Source: Oceanospirillum sanctuarii
Lineage (GTDB): Bacteria; Pseudomonadota; Gammaproteobacteria; Pseudomonadales; Halomonadaceae
DNA: 64,000 nucleotides
Assembly: GCF_002150805.1 (NCBI RefSeq)
Contig: NZ_MTBA01000001.1
Location: forward strand, 816,590 to 880,589
Direction of reading: 5' to 3'
The notes under the pieces are model-generated. The model searched no databases. It was given only the letters and a program-made list of their open reading frames with translations, and was not told the DNA's origin. Positions within the stretch are counted from its first letter, which is position 1. Each line of letters begins with the position of its first letter. Positions 63,501 to 64,000 of this stretch are shown piece after piece. The position numbers and the translations under genes are program-made.

Positions 63501-64000
63501 CCAATTCCAACTGTTGCGTTTAAGCGCAAATCGTTAGCAATAAGATCCGTTTGCGAATCACCACCGTCCAAAATTGAACCTGCGATAACACTGATCGCAG
63601 CCGTGCCCGCATTCAAACTAGAAAGAAAAACCTGGTTTTCCGCTGTGGCAGCACCAGCAGGCTTAGCAACGTAACGGATGTTGCCATTATTTGTCTGAGT
63701 ACTAACTCCGTCTGTCATGGTGATGGATTTAGCCGCCAAAACTTCAATGGTGCTGGCTGTTAGCAAAGTACTGATATTTGCTGACTGCCAAATGTCGCCC
63801 GCTGCATTCAAGGTAATATTGCCACCCCTGCTAAGCAGGTTGGCATTAACCAAAATATCACCAGTATTGCCCCCCGCTTTCAGCAGCAGGTTACCCGCTG
63901 CGCTCAGACCCAGATCATCGGCATCACCTTCGTTCAGCGTAATGCTGCCCGCTACTGTTTCCAGTACCAGTGCTCCCTGACTCACCAGATCCGACAGCAC
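60518..64000 (-). CDS. Large repetitive surface protein, C-terminal 1160 residues
   Basis: The gene enters from the right edge without a start, so its full size is unknown. The visible part is Ser/Gly/Val/Asn-rich with repeated beta-helix-like segments similar to filamentous haemagglutinin (GNLLLKAGGNTGDILVNANL, GGNIRYQAESDIKLG) and almost no Cys. A unit with GEAI..x..GS.TN, then a QL segment and SVG, recurs at least five times. The last 260 residues are unique and end YYVDIEAELLNNLL; an export signal there or at the missing N-terminus is possible. No RTX nonapeptides are seen. As the first gene of the block with SapC and the export genes downstream, it is the probable substrate. Confidence 0.85.
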   Translation of the reverse strand: MLSDLVSQGALVLETVAGSITLNEGDADDLGLSAAGNLLLKAGGNTGDILVNANLLSRGGNITLNAAGDIWQSANISTLLTASTIEVLAAKSITMTDGVSTQTNNGNIRYVAKPAGAATAENQVFLSSLNAGTAAISVIAGSILDGGDSQTDLIANDLRLNATVGIGSDDEIVNALDTKVAVLTASARSNGIFINETDALTIDMVQAISVNSVTVSGTDQLKTDFAQQDVTTINNGNVVLSAESLLFKPGSPASRSVYLVGTGSALLEARSGGLIVEGKLELDNSVTSGHLHLRAKGDIELGALYGVLSTDNNSVYVESDANVIMQSGASILSRNGDVRVDASGNIALSLINSGTGSVALNSVTGAVLDSQSIPEATNVIAGGLAIHAAKDIASATNRLETTVNSLSAISDSGGLFLTDTTALAVGQIELSIGDMSLEGKVSELISLQNGIKALGHVVLKAENTLNLSSEAGLVQSSLGNIYLESVNQSLVIDTVVRTVVGNTSLLANSDIHLTSEGQLIADAGTLDLRAETGSITMDSGAIAQTSGGNIRYQAESDIKLGTLDARTGGDRSDNTLVNQSGWGDIQIQSNNGAVTVSDVAGANVYSDELRLVARDQIGSAELMLKSEVSTLGMLIEEGDLYLSEQSSVLVGDVSGVRVQRVNNDGVSALTEAESTLSGLDIRNGSIAVVEELVIGSDIRSSGDIALSVSELSQQLNTVLRSDSGSVSLEADRSLILADVRAITVNLSAGEAISHAIGSETNVSAEQLNVVAHSVGSENASLVTDVTALSIKAQGDVYVDEKGSLQVDSVDIDNGELHLSASKSIDLVSVHANTVTLEAGEAITRVEGSNTNIIANQLILNGGSVGQAESLVQVDVDQVLVLSDDEIFISDPNTLTVKGENLVVGALTAQNLKIEAVSLSNSGTGYAQLETDVLDLVINNSGESKSFKATGTVSLLTSNIINQDLYLDAYSDVVISDTKLTDSDLEVVSKGTIEKISTVELDNSSLVLTAHGLTVSSVGDVFVVDILLTEQELNSRSVKDRSVTVPAGSTQRWKKEQDLFDSLIGDQADSQFNEFATTELEKDFLGSMFDRDQDQRMDTSVINRNHIHSQMLTFGNSGGILGLGFVNLTGNRQISVTGFTSADYLYDYYVDIEAELLNNLL
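61290..63590 (-). repeat. Diverged domain repeats in the large surface protein
   Basis: Five copies start near 63590, 62912, 62215, 61755 and 61485 (minus strand). Shared pattern: G-x-I/V, a TN or TD, I-A-x-x-L, a short gap, an IGS or SVG, L-x-T/S-x-V, then a strand with F/Y-[IL]-x-[ED] and a terminal L-x-V. The last two copies are closest: GEAISHAIGSETN and GEAITRVEGSNTN. Copy limits are by eye. Confidence 0.55.

Noticed and set aside
60518..64000. Large surface protein as an RTX toxin or type 1 secretion substrate
   Set aside because: No GGxGxDxLx nonapeptides and no ABC transporter in the cluster, although the part outside the window could change this.

Overview
This window looks like a chromosome segment of a marine gammaproteobacterium, most likely of the Oceanospirillaceae/Oceanospirillales type. 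The evidence is a group-2 Mrp antiporter operon with fused MrpA-MrpB, a PhoX alkaline phosphatase behind a PhoB box, a complete hut operon, an Opp-type peptide importer and Slt70. The assignment is inferred from gene content; no rRNA or tRNA gene was seen.

Left part (1-11560): the 5' part of a membrane sensor runs off the left edge. It is divergent from phoX, whose upstream region carries three Pho half-sites at an exact 11-bp period. The six-gene mrpACDEFG operon (Na+/H+ antiport) follows, then a lone beta-ketoacyl-ACP synthase III-like gene and two small membrane proteins on the opposite strand.

Centre-left (11979-23787): a tight five-gene operon encodes four very large acidic proteins (1119, 732, 708 and 1014 aa) and an 8-TM membrane protein. 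I recognise no family. By eye, proteins 2, 3 and 4 are divergent paralogues, and protein 4 also carries a C-terminal domain resembling the N-terminal part of protein 1. This is one of the two best candidates for an undescribed system. After it come a lipoprotein gene broken by one in-frame stop, a transglycosylase without a signal peptide, and slt.

Centre (27993-39325): hutHUIG with a divergent LysR regulator degrades histidine to glutamate. Its urocanase is the long, animal-like form. Next are a coniferyl-aldehyde-dehydrogenase-like gene with a divergent AraC regulator, and an NhaC-type antiporter.

Centre-right (39699-50125): a peptide-use block of aminopeptidase P, oppABCDF and a prolyl aminopeptidase. 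A nearly identical 17-18 bp motif lies upstream of both the aminopeptidase P gene and oppA, which suggests one shared regulator. An RlmI/RlmK-like methyltransferase follows.

Right part (50421-64000): an AT-richer, all-minus-strand block. It opens with the C-terminal 1160 residues of a repetitive surface protein that continues beyond the right edge, then a SapC-family protein and a terminator-like hairpin. Then come a TolC-family channel, a short HlyD adaptor, an APH-fold kinase-like protein, a protein with a large soluble N-terminal half joined to HlyD, an M50 protease-HlyD fusion and a SecA-like ATPase. No ABC transporter is present, so the SecA-like protein is the only evident motor. This is the second candidate for a poorly described system: a dedicated export route for the large surface protein.
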